35,272 nt of DNA from an uncultured Oscillospiraceae bacterium (GCA_944385485.1 CALWXL010000007.1:1-35272); one strand, 5' to 3'. Counted from the stretch's first letter, positions 25,006 through 33,429 are shown. Notes: generated from the sequence alone by a model not told the origin. Translations and numbers: made by a program.

Positions 25006-25656
25006 TTAGTCTTGTACCCGCAATGAGGCAATGGCCGCCGGAATGTCAGATGCCCCGTACACCGCAGACCCTGCCACCAGCACGTTGGCACCTGCTGCCA
25101 CCACCTTCTCCGCTGTGTCGTGGTTGATGCCGCCATCCACCTCCAGATCACACTGGGGGTTGTATTGGTTGATGATCTCTCGCACCCGGGCAATGGTCTT
25201 CAATTGAGACTCCATAAAAGCCTGACCGCCAAAGCCCGGCTCCACCGTCATCACCAGTACCATATCCAACTGGTGGATATAGGGCAGGATGGCCTCCGGG
25301 GACGTAATAGGCCGCAGGGCCACCGCCTTTTTCACACCATGGGCCTCAATGATATCCAGGGCCTGTTGAATGTGGGTGGGGTGATCGGCCTCCAGATGGA
25401 TGCACACCAGATCTGCCCCCGCCTTACAAAACTCCCCCACATATCGGATGGGCTTATCCACCATCAGGTGGACATCCAAAAACATATCCGTATGGCGGCG
25501 AATGGACTTGACCACCGGGACACCGATAGTGATATTGGGCACAAAGGCTCCGTCCATCACATCCACATGGACCCAGTCGGCGGTGTGGATGCGCTGAATG
25601 TCCCGCTCCAGATTGCAGAAATCTGCGGATAAAATGGATGGCGCAATTTTTACCAT
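25006..25656 (-). CDS. rpe: Ribulose-phosphate 3-epimerase
   Basis: This interconverts ribulose 5-phosphate and xylulose 5-phosphate in the pentose phosphate pathway. The 216-residue TIM-barrel protein has MVKIAPSILSADFCNL (strand 1), the metal ligands in WVHVDVMDGAFVPNI, DVHLMVDKP, the VEPGFGGQAF phosphate loop and LEVDGGIN with the catalytic aspartate. AAGGAGGAACC precedes ATG 25656. It sits upstream of recR with a 17-base gap. In many Clostridia rpe is near rsgA and prkC; that linkage is absent here. Its promoter is not obvious in the 233-base structured gap to ilvA. Confidence 0.96.
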   Translation of the reverse strand: MVKIAPSILSADFCNLERDIQRIHTADWVHVDVMDGAFVPNITIGVPVVKSIRRHTDMFLDVHLMVDKPIRYVGEFCKAGADLVCIHLEADHPTHIQQALDIIEAHGVKKAVALRPITSPEAILPYIHQLDMVLVMTVEPGFGGQAFMESQLKTIARVREIINQYNPQCDLEVDGGINHDTAEKVVAAGANVLVAGSAVYGASDIPAAIASLRVQD

Positions 25657-25889
25657 AGGTTCCTCCTTGTTTGACGTGCTGCTGGCTCTCTTTTCTATCT
25701 CTCTCCCCCAGCACAGGGGCTCACCCCCGGGGGATTTTCCTCATAGGATGCCACAAGCGTTGCGCTCCAGGGTAGACGGCAGGTGTCCCCCCATCTCCCA
25801 CCCGCCTGCTGCCAGGGCTCTGGCTGCGTGATGCATTGGCATAGCCGTCCGACAAAGGCCTGGTGTCTTTGTCGGACGGCAATTGGGTT
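25657..25889. other. Structured gap between ilvA and rpe, unassigned
   Basis: The gap contains one very stable hairpin next to ilvA (25844-25857 with 25867-25880, 14 bp perfect, GCCGTCCGACAAAG arm) and a compact fold beside it. The fold is closed by ATGCCA/TGGCAT (25748-25753 with 25837-25842), with inner self-complementary CCAGGGCTCTGG and GGCAG/CTGCC pairings. The hairpin lacks a T-run on the minus strand, so it is a poor terminator for ilvA; it may be an mRNA-stabilising or processing element. I could not match the fold to a known riboswitch. No strong sigma-A promoter is visible on either strand. Confidence 0.45.
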
Positions 25890-27110
25890 TTACTCGTATA
25901 CGCAGGAGGTGGCCACCTCGCTGACCTGATAACCTGCCTTACGCATGGAGGCCAAAATCTCCTCCTTGTGTTGGTGACCAAAGGCCTCCAGGGTCACCTT
26001 CAGCTCCACGCCAGCCTGGCGGTTGATGTTGACAAACTGATTGTGGTCCAGCTTGATGATGTTTCCGTTGGCCCGGGCCACCAGATCGGCCACCCGCAAC
26101 AGCTCACCGGGGCGGTCCGGCAGCTGCACCGAGAAGGTGAAGATGCGGCCCCGGTTGATGAGCCCATGCTGCACCAGGGAAGAGATGGTGATCACGTCCA
26201 TGTTTCCGCCAGACAGCACCGACACCACATTTTTGCCCTTGCACTCCAGGTGGCGCAGGGCGGCAATGGTGAGCAGGCCCGCATTTTCCACCACCATCTT
26301 GTGCTTTTCCATGACATCCAGGAAGGCATCCACCAGCTCGCCATCCTGAATGGTGAGAATGTCGTCCACATTCTGCTGAATGTAGGGGAACACCAGATCG
26401 CCAGGCGTTTTCACCGCCACACCGTCGGCAATGGTATTCACCGTGGGCAGGGTCACCACGTGCCCAGCCTCTATACTGGCCTTCATGGAGGCCGCCCCTG
26501 CCGGCTCCACTCCGATGACCTGCACCGAAGGATTGAGCAGCTTGGCCAGAGTGGCCACGCCAGCCGCCAATCCGCCGCCGCCAATGGGCACCAGGATCAC
26601 ATCCACATCGGGAAGATCCTTGAAAATCTCATAGGCAATGGAGCCCTGTCCCGTGGACACCGTCAGGTCGTTGAAGGGATGTACATAGGTGTACCCCTCT
26701 TCCTGACTCATCATGGCGGCCATGGCCGCTGCATCATCAAAGGTCTCTCCGTGCAAAATAACGCGAGCACCGTAATCCTTGGTGTTGTTGACCTTCACCA
26801 GCGGGGTGGTGGTGGGCATAATGATGGTGGCGGGAATGCCTGCGGCCTGAGCGGCATAAGCCACACCCTGGGCGTGATTGCCTGCGGAGGCGGTAATGAG
26901 CCCGCGCTCTTTCTCCTCCTCGGTCAGGGTAGAGCACTTAAAATAGGCTCCCCGGATTTTGTAGGCTCCGGTAACCTGCATGTTCTCGGGTTTGATGTAC
27001 ACATGATTCCCGGTAGACTTGGAGAAAAATGTGCTGTAAATGAGGTCGGTGGGGTGAAGGACCCCCTCCAGAACCTTGCGGGCTTGTTTGAAATTTTCCA
27101 GTGTCATCAT
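25890..27110 (-). CDS. ilvA: Threonine ammonia-lyase (threonine dehydratase) with ACT domain
   Basis: This PLP enzyme deaminates threonine to 2-oxobutanoate. The 406-residue protein has the PLP lysine K51 in QVTGAYKIRGAYF, the asparagine segment SAGNHAQGVAYAA, the PLP-phosphate glycine loop VPIGGGGLAAG, and a C-terminal ACT-like domain of about 75 residues (FTFSVQLPDRPGELLRV onward). Length and a single regulatory domain are like the roughly 400-residue clostridial/catabolic (TdcB-plus-ACT) form, not the 500-residue biosynthetic IlvA, so tdcB would be an equally fair name. Two ATGs in a row offer the start; an AGGTG lies upstream. It has its own consensus promoter. Confidence 0.93.
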   Translation of the reverse strand: MMTLENFKQARKVLEGVLHPTDLIYSTFFSKSTGNHVYIKPENMQVTGAYKIRGAYFKCSTLTEEEKERGLITASAGNHAQGVAYAAQAAGIPATIIMPTTTPLVKVNNTKDYGARVILHGETFDDAAAMAAMMSQEEGYTYVHPFNDLTVSTGQGSIAYEIFKDLPDVDVILVPIGGGGLAAGVATLAKLLNPSVQVIGVEPAGAASMKASIEAGHVVTLPTVNTIADGVAVKTPGDLVFPYIQQNVDDILTIQDGELVDAFLDVMEKHKMVVENAGLLTIAALRHLECKGKNVVSVLSGGNMDVITISSLVQHGLINRGRIFTFSVQLPDRPGELLRVADLVARANGNIIKLDHNQFVNINRQAGVELKVTLEAFGHQHKEEILASMRKAGYQVSEVATSCVYE

Positions 27111-27146
27111 GGCTCTACACCTGCCTATTTTATCATCTGAAGTACT

Positions 27147-27175
27147 ATTTTACCCCACAAAATGCCGAAAGTCAA
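27147..27175 (-). promoter_or_regulatory. Sigma-A promoter for threonine ammonia-lyase
   Basis: On the minus strand TTGACT (27170-27175), 17 bases, TAAAAT (27147-27152), 36 bases before the start codon. Confidence 0.72.
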
Positions 27176-27198
27176 TGGCGGAAACCCCCTGCATTTTC

Positions 27199-27228
27199 TT
27201 GACAGCCGCCGCTTTACTGCGTTACAAT
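27199..27228 (+). promoter_or_regulatory. Sigma-A promoter for the xpaC-telA operon
   Basis: Perfect TTGACA (27199-27204), 18 bases, TACAAT (27223-27228), about 38 bases before the xpaC start. Confidence 0.72.
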
Positions 27229-27266
27229 GGAGGAGATATTTCCCCCAGAGAAAGGAGCGTCTTTTT

Positions 27267-27965
27267 GTGGCATTCGTTCGCAAGAAAAGTGTCCTTCCCA
27301 TCTACCTGGTGGGGGCCACTTGGCTGGTGTGGTCTGTGACCGCCCCCCTGTATCGCCCCACCCACTACGTGATGGCTGCGCTGAGCTCTGCCGCTGTGTA
27401 TTATCTTGGCAAAATCATCCTGCCGGACAAGGGCTACGAGATGCCCGATCCCCAGCCGCAGGATACCACCCAAGCCCAGGCTCAGCCCCAAGCACAACCG
27501 GAATCCCACACCGACCCGGAAATCGCTGCCCTGCTGCAAGAGCGTGACCGGGCGGTGGGCGAAATGCGTCGACTCAACGACACCATTGAGGACCCCCAGC
27601 TGTCTGAGCAGATTGACCGTCTGGAGCACACCACCCAGAAAATTATGGATGCTGTGGTGAAAGCCCCCGAGAAGCTGCCTCAAATCCGCCGTTTTCTCAA
27701 CTACTACCTGCCCACCACCCTTAAATTGCTCAATGCTTATGACCGCATGGATGCCGCAGGGGTGGAGGGAACCAACATCGACGGCACCAAAGGCCGCATC
27801 GAGGACATCATGTCCACCATCTGCACCGCCTTTGACCGTCAACTGGATGCCCTGTATGGCCAGGAGGCCATGGATATCAACGCTGATATCGCAGTTCTGG
27901 AGCAGATGCTGGCCCGTGAAGGCCTGGGCTCCATGAATTTTTCCGCAGACGACAAAAACCAATGA
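27267..27965 (+). CDS. xpaC: XpaC-family protein (5-bromo-4-chloroindolyl phosphate hydrolysis protein)
   Basis: A 232-residue membrane-anchored protein of the XpaC family, named for a weak phosphatase phenotype; the true role is unknown. Two N-terminal hydrophobic segments (about 9-24 and 32-48) are followed by a Gln/Ala/Pro linker of PQAQ type and a helical domain (90-225). The start is GTG 27267, with AAAGGAG nine bases upstream; the open frame extends 35 codons further upstream but crosses the promoter. The next gene is telA, 19 bases on. The same xpaC-telA pairing (xpaC-yaaN) occurs in B. subtilis, which supports both names. Confidence 0.88.
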   Translation: MAFVRKKSVLPIYLVGATWLVWSVTAPLYRPTHYVMAALSSAAVYYLGKIILPDKGYEMPDPQPQDTTQAQAQPQAQPESHTDPEIAALLQERDRAVGEMRRLNDTIEDPQLSEQIDRLEHTTQKIMDAVVKAPEKLPQIRRFLNYYLPTTLKLLNAYDRMDAAGVEGTNIDGTKGRIEDIMSTICTAFDRQLDALYGQEAMDINADIAVLEQMLAREGLGSMNFSADDKNQ

Positions 27966-27984
27966 CGCATAGGAGGAATGCACC

Positions 27985-29118
27985 ATGAATGAAAACCTGG
28001 ATATGACCCCCACCCTGACCTTGAATCCCACGCTGGACTCCACTGCCCCCACTGCGCCTGTGGCGCCCACTCCTGCCCCCCAGGAGGCCGTGGCTGAGAT
28101 TCAGCTCTCCCCCCAGGAGCAGCAGATGGTGGAGGATTTCGCCCAGAAAATCGACCTCACCGACACCGCCATGGTGCTTCAATACGGCGCTGCCGCTCAG
28201 AAGAACATCGCCGACTTCTCGGAAAATGCCCTGAACAACGTGCGTACCAAGGACCTGGGCCAGGTGGGTCAGGCCCTGTCCTCTCTGGTGGTGGAATTGA
28301 AAACCTTCGGCGAGGAGGAGAAAAGCGGCATCTTCGGCTTCTTCCAGAAGAAGAAAAAGGAGGCCATGGCCCTGAAGGCCAGCTACGACAAGGCCGAGGC
28401 CAATGTGGATAAAATTGTGGCGGTGCTGGAAAACCACCAGCTGACCCTGATGAAGGACATCGCCATGCTGGACCAGATGTATGAGCTCAACACCAAATAC
28501 TATAAGGAGTTGACCATGTATATCCTGGCCGGTAAGAAGGCCCTGGACAAGGCCCGCAACGAGACCTTGGCCCAGCTGCAGCAGACGGCCACCCAGACCA
28601 AGAGCCAGGAAGCTGCCCAGAAGTACAACGACTATGCCAACCTGTGCAATCGGTTTGAAAAGAAGCTCCACGATCTGGAACTGACCCGCATGGTGTCCAT
28701 CCAGATGGGCCCCCAGACCCGGCTCATTCAGAACAACGACGCTTTGATGCTGGAAAAGATTCAGTCCTCCCTGGTCAACACCATCCCTCTGTGGAAGAGC
28801 CAGATGGTACTGGCTCTGGGGTTGGAGCACTCCCGTCAGGCTGCCGCAGCCCAGAGCGCCGTATCCGATATGACCAACCAGCTGCTGCAAAAGAACGCCG
28901 AGATGCTACACATGGGCACTGTGGAGGCCGCCCGGGAGTCCGAGCGTGGCGTGGTGGATCTGGAGACCTTGCAGCACACCAACCAGCAGCTCATCTCCAC
29001 CCTGGATGAAGTCATGGAGATTCAGACCCAGGGCGCCCAGAAGCGCCGGGAGGCCGAGGTGGAACTGGCACGCATCGAAGGCGAGTTGAAGCAGAAGCTG
29101 CTGGAGCTGCGGGGCTAA
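27985..29118 (+). CDS. telA: Toxic anion resistance protein, TelA family
   Basis: A 377-residue cytoplasmic, almost all-helical protein of the TelA/KlaA family, associated with tellurite and other stress resistance by an unknown mechanism. Features include a Pro/Thr-rich N-terminal tail, then the family-typical run DFSENALNNVRTKDLGQVGQ (about 74-93), a basic FFQKKKKEA patch near 117-125, EANVDKIVAVLENHQLTLMKDI, and the conserved SIQMGPQTRLIQNNDALMLEKIQSS block (240-264). Coiled coil dominates. AGGAGG precedes the ATG. It is the second gene of a four-gene set with xpaC, a TPM protein and a Gly-rich protein. Confidence 0.93.
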   Translation: MNENLDMTPTLTLNPTLDSTAPTAPVAPTPAPQEAVAEIQLSPQEQQMVEDFAQKIDLTDTAMVLQYGAAAQKNIADFSENALNNVRTKDLGQVGQALSSLVVELKTFGEEEKSGIFGFFQKKKKEAMALKASYDKAEANVDKIVAVLENHQLTLMKDIAMLDQMYELNTKYYKELTMYILAGKKALDKARNETLAQLQQTATQTKSQEAAQKYNDYANLCNRFEKKLHDLELTRMVSIQMGPQTRLIQNNDALMLEKIQSSLVNTIPLWKSQMVLALGLEHSRQAAAAQSAVSDMTNQLLQKNAEMLHMGTVEAARESERGVVDLETLQHTNQQLISTLDEVMEIQTQGAQKRREAEVELARIEGELKQKLLELRG

Positions 29119-29136
29119 TCCCCAGAGGTCACGCCT

Positions 29137-29655
29137 ATGAACGTGTTCAAACGGACTGGGGTGGCAGTGTGTCTCACCGCCCTGATGATTGTGGCGGCAG
29201 TGATCATTGGCCTTGCCAGCCGCCCCCGGAACCTGCCGGAGCATATCAGCGCAGGCACATCCTGGTATGTAGACGACCAGGCCAAGGTTCTCTCCTCCTC
29301 TACCATCAGCCAGTTACAGGCGCGTAACCAGGCACTGGATACCTCCATGGGGGTGGTAATCGGCTGCATCACCTGCAACTATGGCAGATCCGATCTGTAC
29401 AATTACGCCATGGATCAGGCGGAAAACATGGGTCTGGGTGCCAATGACTTTGTGGTGGTACTGGACATCTCGGGAGAGAACTATTGGCTCATCCAGGGCA
29501 GCGGCCTGGTGGACCTCTTCAGCGATGACGACTGTGCCGCCTACGCCTATGAGTATATGGAGCAGCCCTTTGCCCAGAGAAATTATGACCAGGCGCTGCT
29601 CTCCCTCACCGACGCCCTGACCCAGTGGTATCAATCCCACTATCTGGGCGGATAA
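29137..29655 (+). CDS. Membrane-anchored TPM-domain protein
   Basis: A 172-residue protein with one N-terminal membrane helix (about 8-27) and a single exported TPM domain (42-165). Markers are WYVDDQAKVLSSSTISQLQ, MGVVIGCIT, and the DFVVVLDISGENYWLIQGSGL strand pair, with an acidic DDD near residue 131. TPM domains are found in plant TLP18.3, in bacterial YgcG-like proteins, and in proteins of phosphatase or membrane-protein assembly roles. In many bacteria the TPM domain is followed in the same protein by a membrane helix and Gly/Ser tail; here that part is a separate gene 11 bases downstream. AGAGGT precedes the ATG; spacing to telA is 18 bases, so cotranscription is likely. Confidence 0.9.
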   Translation: MNVFKRTGVAVCLTALMIVAAVIIGLASRPRNLPEHISAGTSWYVDDQAKVLSSSTISQLQARNQALDTSMGVVIGCITCNYGRSDLYNYAMDQAENMGLGANDFVVVLDISGENYWLIQGSGLVDLFSDDDCAAYAYEYMEQPFAQRNYDQALLSLTDALTQWYQSHYLGG

Positions 29656-29665
29656 GGAGGTTTGC

Positions 29666-30073
29666 ATGGATATTTTGATCATTTTCTTATTGGTGATTGT
29701 GGTTTTAGCCCTGATGGAAGGCTCCCGCTATCGCCGATATCGGGGCGGCTACTACGGCCCCACCTATGTCTACCGCCCCTTCTATTTCTGGAGGCCCCGT
29801 CCTCCTCGCCCGCCCCATCCTCACCATCACCACCCCCACCAGCCTCCCATGGGTGGACGTCCCGGCCCTGGTTTTGGGCCCGGTCCCTTCACCTCTTCCT
29901 TCCGGGGCTCCCGTCCCAGCGGAGGCAGCTTCGGCGGAGGTCGTTCCCATCGCCCCGGCAGCTTCGGCGGCGGCCGTTCCTTTGGTGGCGGTGGTCGCTC
30001 CTTCGGAGGTGGTCGGTCGTTTGGCGGAGGTGGACGTTCCTTCGGCGGAGGGCGCGGCGGCGGTCGACGCTGA
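29666..30073 (+). CDS. Small membrane protein with His/Pro region and FGGGRS repeats
   Basis: A 135-residue protein. It has one N-terminal membrane helix (about 2-18), an Arg/Tyr-rich stretch, a Pro/His cluster (PPHPHHHHPHQPP, about 49-61), and a C-terminal low-complexity tail of repeated F-G-G-G-(G)-R-S units ending GGGRGGGRR. The tail is very basic because each unit carries arginine. AAGGAGG precedes the ATG at ideal spacing and the codon use fits neighbours, so it is a real gene although low-complexity. The Gly-rich tail resembles the C-terminus of YgcG-type TPM proteins, suggesting a split version of that protein. The His cluster could bind metal; that is speculation. Confidence 0.82.
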   Translation: MDILIIFLLVIVVLALMEGSRYRRYRGGYYGPTYVYRPFYFWRPRPPRPPHPHHHHPHQPPMGGRPGPGFGPGPFTSSFRGSRPSGGSFGGGRSHRPGSFGGGRSFGGGGRSFGGGRSFGGGGRSFGGGRGGGRR

Positions 30074-30080
30074 TCCTTCC

Positions 30081-30117
30081 AAGGCTGCAAGAGCCAACCC
30101 CTCTTGCAGCCTTTTCT
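30081..30117 (+). terminator. Terminator of the xpaC-telA-TPM operon
   Basis: A perfect 13-bp stem (30081-30093 with 30101-30113, AAGGCTGCAAGAG arm) with a 7-base loop and a short T-run, starting 8 bases after the stop. Confidence 0.85.
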
Positions 30118-30164
30118 ACTGTCCTACTTCATCCAATTAATTTCCACCACAAGGGGTGATTTTG

Positions 30165-32483
30165 TTGAAATCCCGCACGTATCCCGCCCCCCTGCTGTAC
30201 TTCCTGGCCTTTCTGGTTCCCGCCCTGCTTCTGCTGTGGGTCTATGCCCAGCTGGGTATGGCACCTTGGGGGGATAATACCATTCTCATTTCCGATATGT
30301 CCTCCCAGTATGTGGACTTCTTCTGTGGCCTGAAACATGGGGATGTCTTTTTCTCCTGGTCCAAAGCCCTGGGCACCACCTACATCGGTGTGTTCTCCTA
30401 CTATGTCTCCAGCCCCCTCTCCCTGCTGACCCTGTTGGTGCCCAACGAGTATATGCCCATGGGCCTGATGTTTCTCACGGTGCTCAAACTTGGTCTGGCC
30501 GGACTGACCTGCTGTGTGTTCCTGCGCCACTTTTTCCACCGCACGTCCCTGATGTATCCGCTGCTGGCCACCTGTTATGCCCTGTGCGGCTACTCTGCCG
30601 CCTACGCGTTGTGTATCATGTGGCTGGATGGACTCATCTGGATGCCCGTCATCCTCCTGGGGCTGGAGCATATTCTGGAGGGGCGTCGCCCCTGGCTGTT
30701 CCTGGTCAGCCTGGTGTTGTGCTTTCTCTCCACCTGGTACATCTCCTACATGGTGGGCATCTTCTGCTGTCTGTGGCTGGCATACCGGATGCTTCGCCAA
30801 CCCATGGCCCTGAAAACCATGACCAGCCATATCCGCACCTTCCTGCTCACCGCCGTGGCCGCCCTGGGCGTGACTGCATGGATGTGGTTGCCCTCCCTGC
30901 TGTCCATCTTTCGGGGCAAGCTGGGCGATGCCACCGTGGACTACTCCAGCCTCACCAACTTCTCCCTGTGGCAGCTACCCGCACGCCTGCTGCCCGGACA
31001 GGAGGCCAGCCTCACCAACTCTGCCCTCCCCTATCTGTTCTGCGGAAGCGTCGCGGTGATGCTGGCTCTGGCCTTCTTCTTTCTCCCCGACCTCACTGCA
31101 AGACATAAGCTGACTGCCCTGGGTGTGCTGGTGATTCTGGTGCTCTCCCTGTGGCTGTCTCCCCTGGACAAGGTGTGGCACCTGCTCCAAATGCCCAACT
31201 GGTTCCCTTATCGGTACAGCTTTGTGTGTTCCTTCTTCCTCATCGTGCTGGCAGGGGAAGCTCTTGCATCCCTGCCGGAGTCCTTCTCTGCCTGGAAGCT
31301 GGCCCCGGTGGTGGTCCTGGCTCTGTTTTGCTTCACCGGCTGGGAGTTGAGCTATAACACCAAGTCCACCGTAGAGGACATCCAGCGTGTGTTCGGCAAG
31401 CAGTCCTATGTGGACTATGTCTCCTACTACCGGGAGAACGAGGCTCTGGTGGAAGAAGCTCAGGCGCAAACCTCAGACTTCTACCGCATGGGCGCCACCT
31501 ATGACCGAGGCGACAACAGCCCACTCTCCTTTGGCTATGCCGGGATCACCCATTACAGCAGCATCTACAACAAGCAGGTCAACCAATTTTTGAAGCGTCT
31601 GGGCTTCGCCCAGGGCTGGATGTGGTGTGTCTATTATGGCTCCACCCCGGTCATGGATAGCTTACTGAACATCCGCTATGTTCTCAGTGATATGGAGTTC
31701 CCCGGCTACACCCAAGCCGGGCAAAGCGGCTCGTTGACGCTGTGGGAAAACCCAGATGTTCTACCTCTGGCCTATATCTCTCAGGGACAGGTCTCCACCA
31801 CACTCCCCGGTGGGGACACCCCGTTTCAGATCCAAAACTACCTCTTGAATCAACTCACCGACTCCATCCAAGAGGTGTTCTCCTCCATTGACTTGGATGT
31901 TCAGGATGGCCAGGGTGAGATCACCCTCACCATCCATGGCACCGGAAACCCGGTCTACGCCTATTTGGACCAGTCCGGGTTCACCGCTCTGTCTGTGGAC
32001 GGCATCTACCGCTGTTCCCTCACCCCCTACGAGGAGCAGCGCATCCACTATCTGGGTACCCCTGCCCAAGGTGAGACGCTGACGGTGACTGTGGCTTACA
32101 ATGCCACGCTCCCCGCTTTGGACTGGACCGCCCTGGTTCAGCAGCAGGATCAGACGGCACTGCGCAGCGCTCTGGCCCTGCTGGACAACTCCCAGGTAGA
32201 TGAGGTCACCAACTCCCACGTCTCCCTCCAGGCCACCGCAGACGATCCCTCCACCCTGGTCACCACCATCCCCGCCGAGCCGGGATGGACGGCCTATGTG
32301 GATGGGGAAACGGTGTCCACCGGAGTGTGCTGGGACACGTTCCTCACCGTGGAACTCACCCCCGGCACCCACCAGGTCACCTTCCGCTATACCCCGCCTG
32401 GACTCATCCCAGGGCTGGGGTGGGGCGGCATCACCGTGCTGGCAGGCTTGGGCTGGATCCTCCTCAAGCGCAAAAAGGCCTGA
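30165..32483 (+). CDS. YfhO-family membrane protein (GT-C-like)
   Basis: A 772-residue polytopic membrane protein of the YfhO family. About a dozen hydrophobic segments fill residues 1-400; an extracellular beta-rich domain (about 420-735) follows, and a last helix near 745-765 ends in KRKKA. The family signature region DMSSQYVDFFCGL and GDVFFSWSKALGTTY lies in the first exterior loop, as in GT-C enzymes where Asp residues are catalytic. YfhO is needed with CsbB for sugar decoration of lipoteichoic acid in B. subtilis; a CsbB-like GT2 is at 22782. The start is a TTG: 30165 has the best spacing to AAGGGGTG, while TTG 30162 is also possible and GTG 30156 overlaps the ribosome site. Confidence 0.92.
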   Translation: MKSRTYPAPLLYFLAFLVPALLLLWVYAQLGMAPWGDNTILISDMSSQYVDFFCGLKHGDVFFSWSKALGTTYIGVFSYYVSSPLSLLTLLVPNEYMPMGLMFLTVLKLGLAGLTCCVFLRHFFHRTSLMYPLLATCYALCGYSAAYALCIMWLDGLIWMPVILLGLEHILEGRRPWLFLVSLVLCFLSTWYISYMVGIFCCLWLAYRMLRQPMALKTMTSHIRTFLLTAVAALGVTAWMWLPSLLSIFRGKLGDATVDYSSLTNFSLWQLPARLLPGQEASLTNSALPYLFCGSVAVMLALAFFFLPDLTARHKLTALGVLVILVLSLWLSPLDKVWHLLQMPNWFPYRYSFVCSFFLIVLAGEALASLPESFSAWKLAPVVVLALFCFTGWELSYNTKSTVEDIQRVFGKQSYVDYVSYYRENEALVEEAQAQTSDFYRMGATYDRGDNSPLSFGYAGITHYSSIYNKQVNQFLKRLGFAQGWMWCVYYGSTPVMDSLLNIRYVLSDMEFPGYTQAGQSGSLTLWENPDVLPLAYISQGQVSTTLPGGDTPFQIQNYLLNQLTDSIQEVFSSIDLDVQDGQGEITLTIHGTGNPVYAYLDQSGFTALSVDGIYRCSLTPYEEQRIHYLGTPAQGETLTVTVAYNATLPALDWTALVQQQDQTALRSALALLDNSQVDEVTNSHVSLQATADDPSTLVTTIPAEPGWTAYVDGETVSTGVCWDTFLTVELTPGTHQVTFRYTPPGLIPGLGWGGITVLAGLGWILLKRKKA

Positions 32484-32486
32484 CAC

Positions 32487-32526
32487 AAAACCGCCGTGGC
32501 GCCCAACTGGGCACCACGGCGGTTTT
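32487..32526. terminator. Bidirectional terminator between yfhO and the TtcA-like gene
   Basis: AAAACCGCCGTGG (32487-32499) pairs with 32514-32526, with a C/A mismatch, then GCCC/GGGC and loop AACT. A-run and T-run flank both sides. Confidence 0.92.
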
Positions 32527-32527
32527 C

Positions 32528-33289
32528 TCACTTTTCTTCTTTGGTAGGTTGCTCAGCCAGGGGGCGGCGACGGTACTCTTTTGGCCCCCACTCCGGCAGG
32601 GGCAGACGCTGCATGGCTCCAAACACATAGTTTTTCAGATTGGGGTAGGTTTTGGACAACTCCGCCACCAGCTCCTTCACCTCCTGACGGCGGGTGTGGC
32701 CGTCGGCCGGGCATGGATTTTTTACAATGGGCAGATTGTGACGCTTGGCCGCCCCACGCACCATGCCCTCTCCGCAGTAAAGCAGGGGCCGGATCTGGGT
32801 GATGCCCATGCGGTCCAGGTACGTCACCGGCTGGAAGCAGGACAACCGCCCCTCATAAAATAGGGAGAGAAAAAAAGTCTCCACCGCATCATCATAATGA
32901 TGACCCAGGGCGATCTTGTTCAGTCCCAGTTCCGCCATGGCGTTGTGGATGGCCCCTCGACGCATCTTCGCGCACATAGAACAGGGATTTTTCTCTTTAC
33001 GGACGTTGAAGATGATGTCAAAAATCTGGGTCTGAATGAGGTGATAGGGCACGTCCAACTCCTCACACAGCTTTGCTACCGGACCAAAATCCATCTCCGG
33101 CACCCCGGGGTGGACGGTGAGGGCGTGGAGTTCAAAGGGCACGGGGTAGAACTTTTGCAGCCGTGCCATGGCCTTGAGCAGCACCAGGGAGTCCTTTCCC
33201 CCGGAAACACCCACCGCAATGCGGTCTCCCGGCTGAATCATATCGTAATCTTCAATACAACGGCGCAAATGGGACAAAATCAACTGCAT
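32528..33289 (-). CDS. TtcA-like PP-loop tRNA sulfurtransferase / ATPase
   Basis: A 253-residue enzyme of the PP-loop ATP pyrophosphatase superfamily, closest to TtcA, which makes 2-thiocytidine in tRNA. The ATP motif is S29-GGKDS34 in VGVSGGKDSLVLL. The paired cysteines C103 and C106 (NPCSMC), followed by KMRRG, and C193 (NPCPADG) fit the three cysteines that hold an iron-sulfur cluster in TtcA. The LGHHYDDAVETFFLSLFYEG segment is also typical. I start at ATG 33289, which follows GGAGGT; a TTG 15 bases upstream is less likely. Substrate tRNA and position are inferred from the family; other clostridial TtcA-like proteins are uncharacterised. Confidence 0.88.
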   Translation of the reverse strand: MQLILSHLRRCIEDYDMIQPGDRIAVGVSGGKDSLVLLKAMARLQKFYPVPFELHALTVHPGVPEMDFGPVAKLCEELDVPYHLIQTQIFDIIFNVRKEKNPCSMCAKMRRGAIHNAMAELGLNKIALGHHYDDAVETFFLSLFYEGRLSCFQPVTYLDRMGITQIRPLLYCGEGMVRGAAKRHNLPIVKNPCPADGHTRRQEVKELVAELSKTYPNLKNYVFGAMQRLPLPEWGPKEYRRRPLAEQPTKEEK

Positions 33290-33400
33290 GAGGTTTACCT
33301 CCAATTTATAAAACCAAAACGAGGTTACAAGAGTATTTGAGCGTTTGAACGAGAATAATCAAGAAAACAAAATACAGTTTAAAAAAACTCTGTTTTTATG

Positions 33401-33429
33401 TTGACACTCGGCAACCCCCGTATTATAAT
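33401..33429 (+). promoter_or_regulatory. Perfect sigma-A promoter for rplM-rpsI
   Basis: TTGACA (33401-33406), 17 bases, TATAAT (33424-33429): full consensus in both boxes, as expected for a ribosomal protein operon. The leader to rplM is about 70 bases. Confidence 0.9.

Noticed and set aside
25741..25845. ilvA-rpe gap as a 6S RNA because of a GATG...CAAGCG resemblance
   Set aside because: The closed fold spans only about 95 bases against roughly 180-200 for 6S RNA, and no matching promoter was found.
29827..30090. Minus-strand Pro/Arg-rich frames opposite the FGGGRS repeat gene
   Set aside because: They are complements of a repetitive coding tail and lack a ribosome site; the plus-strand gene has AAGGAGG and operon context.
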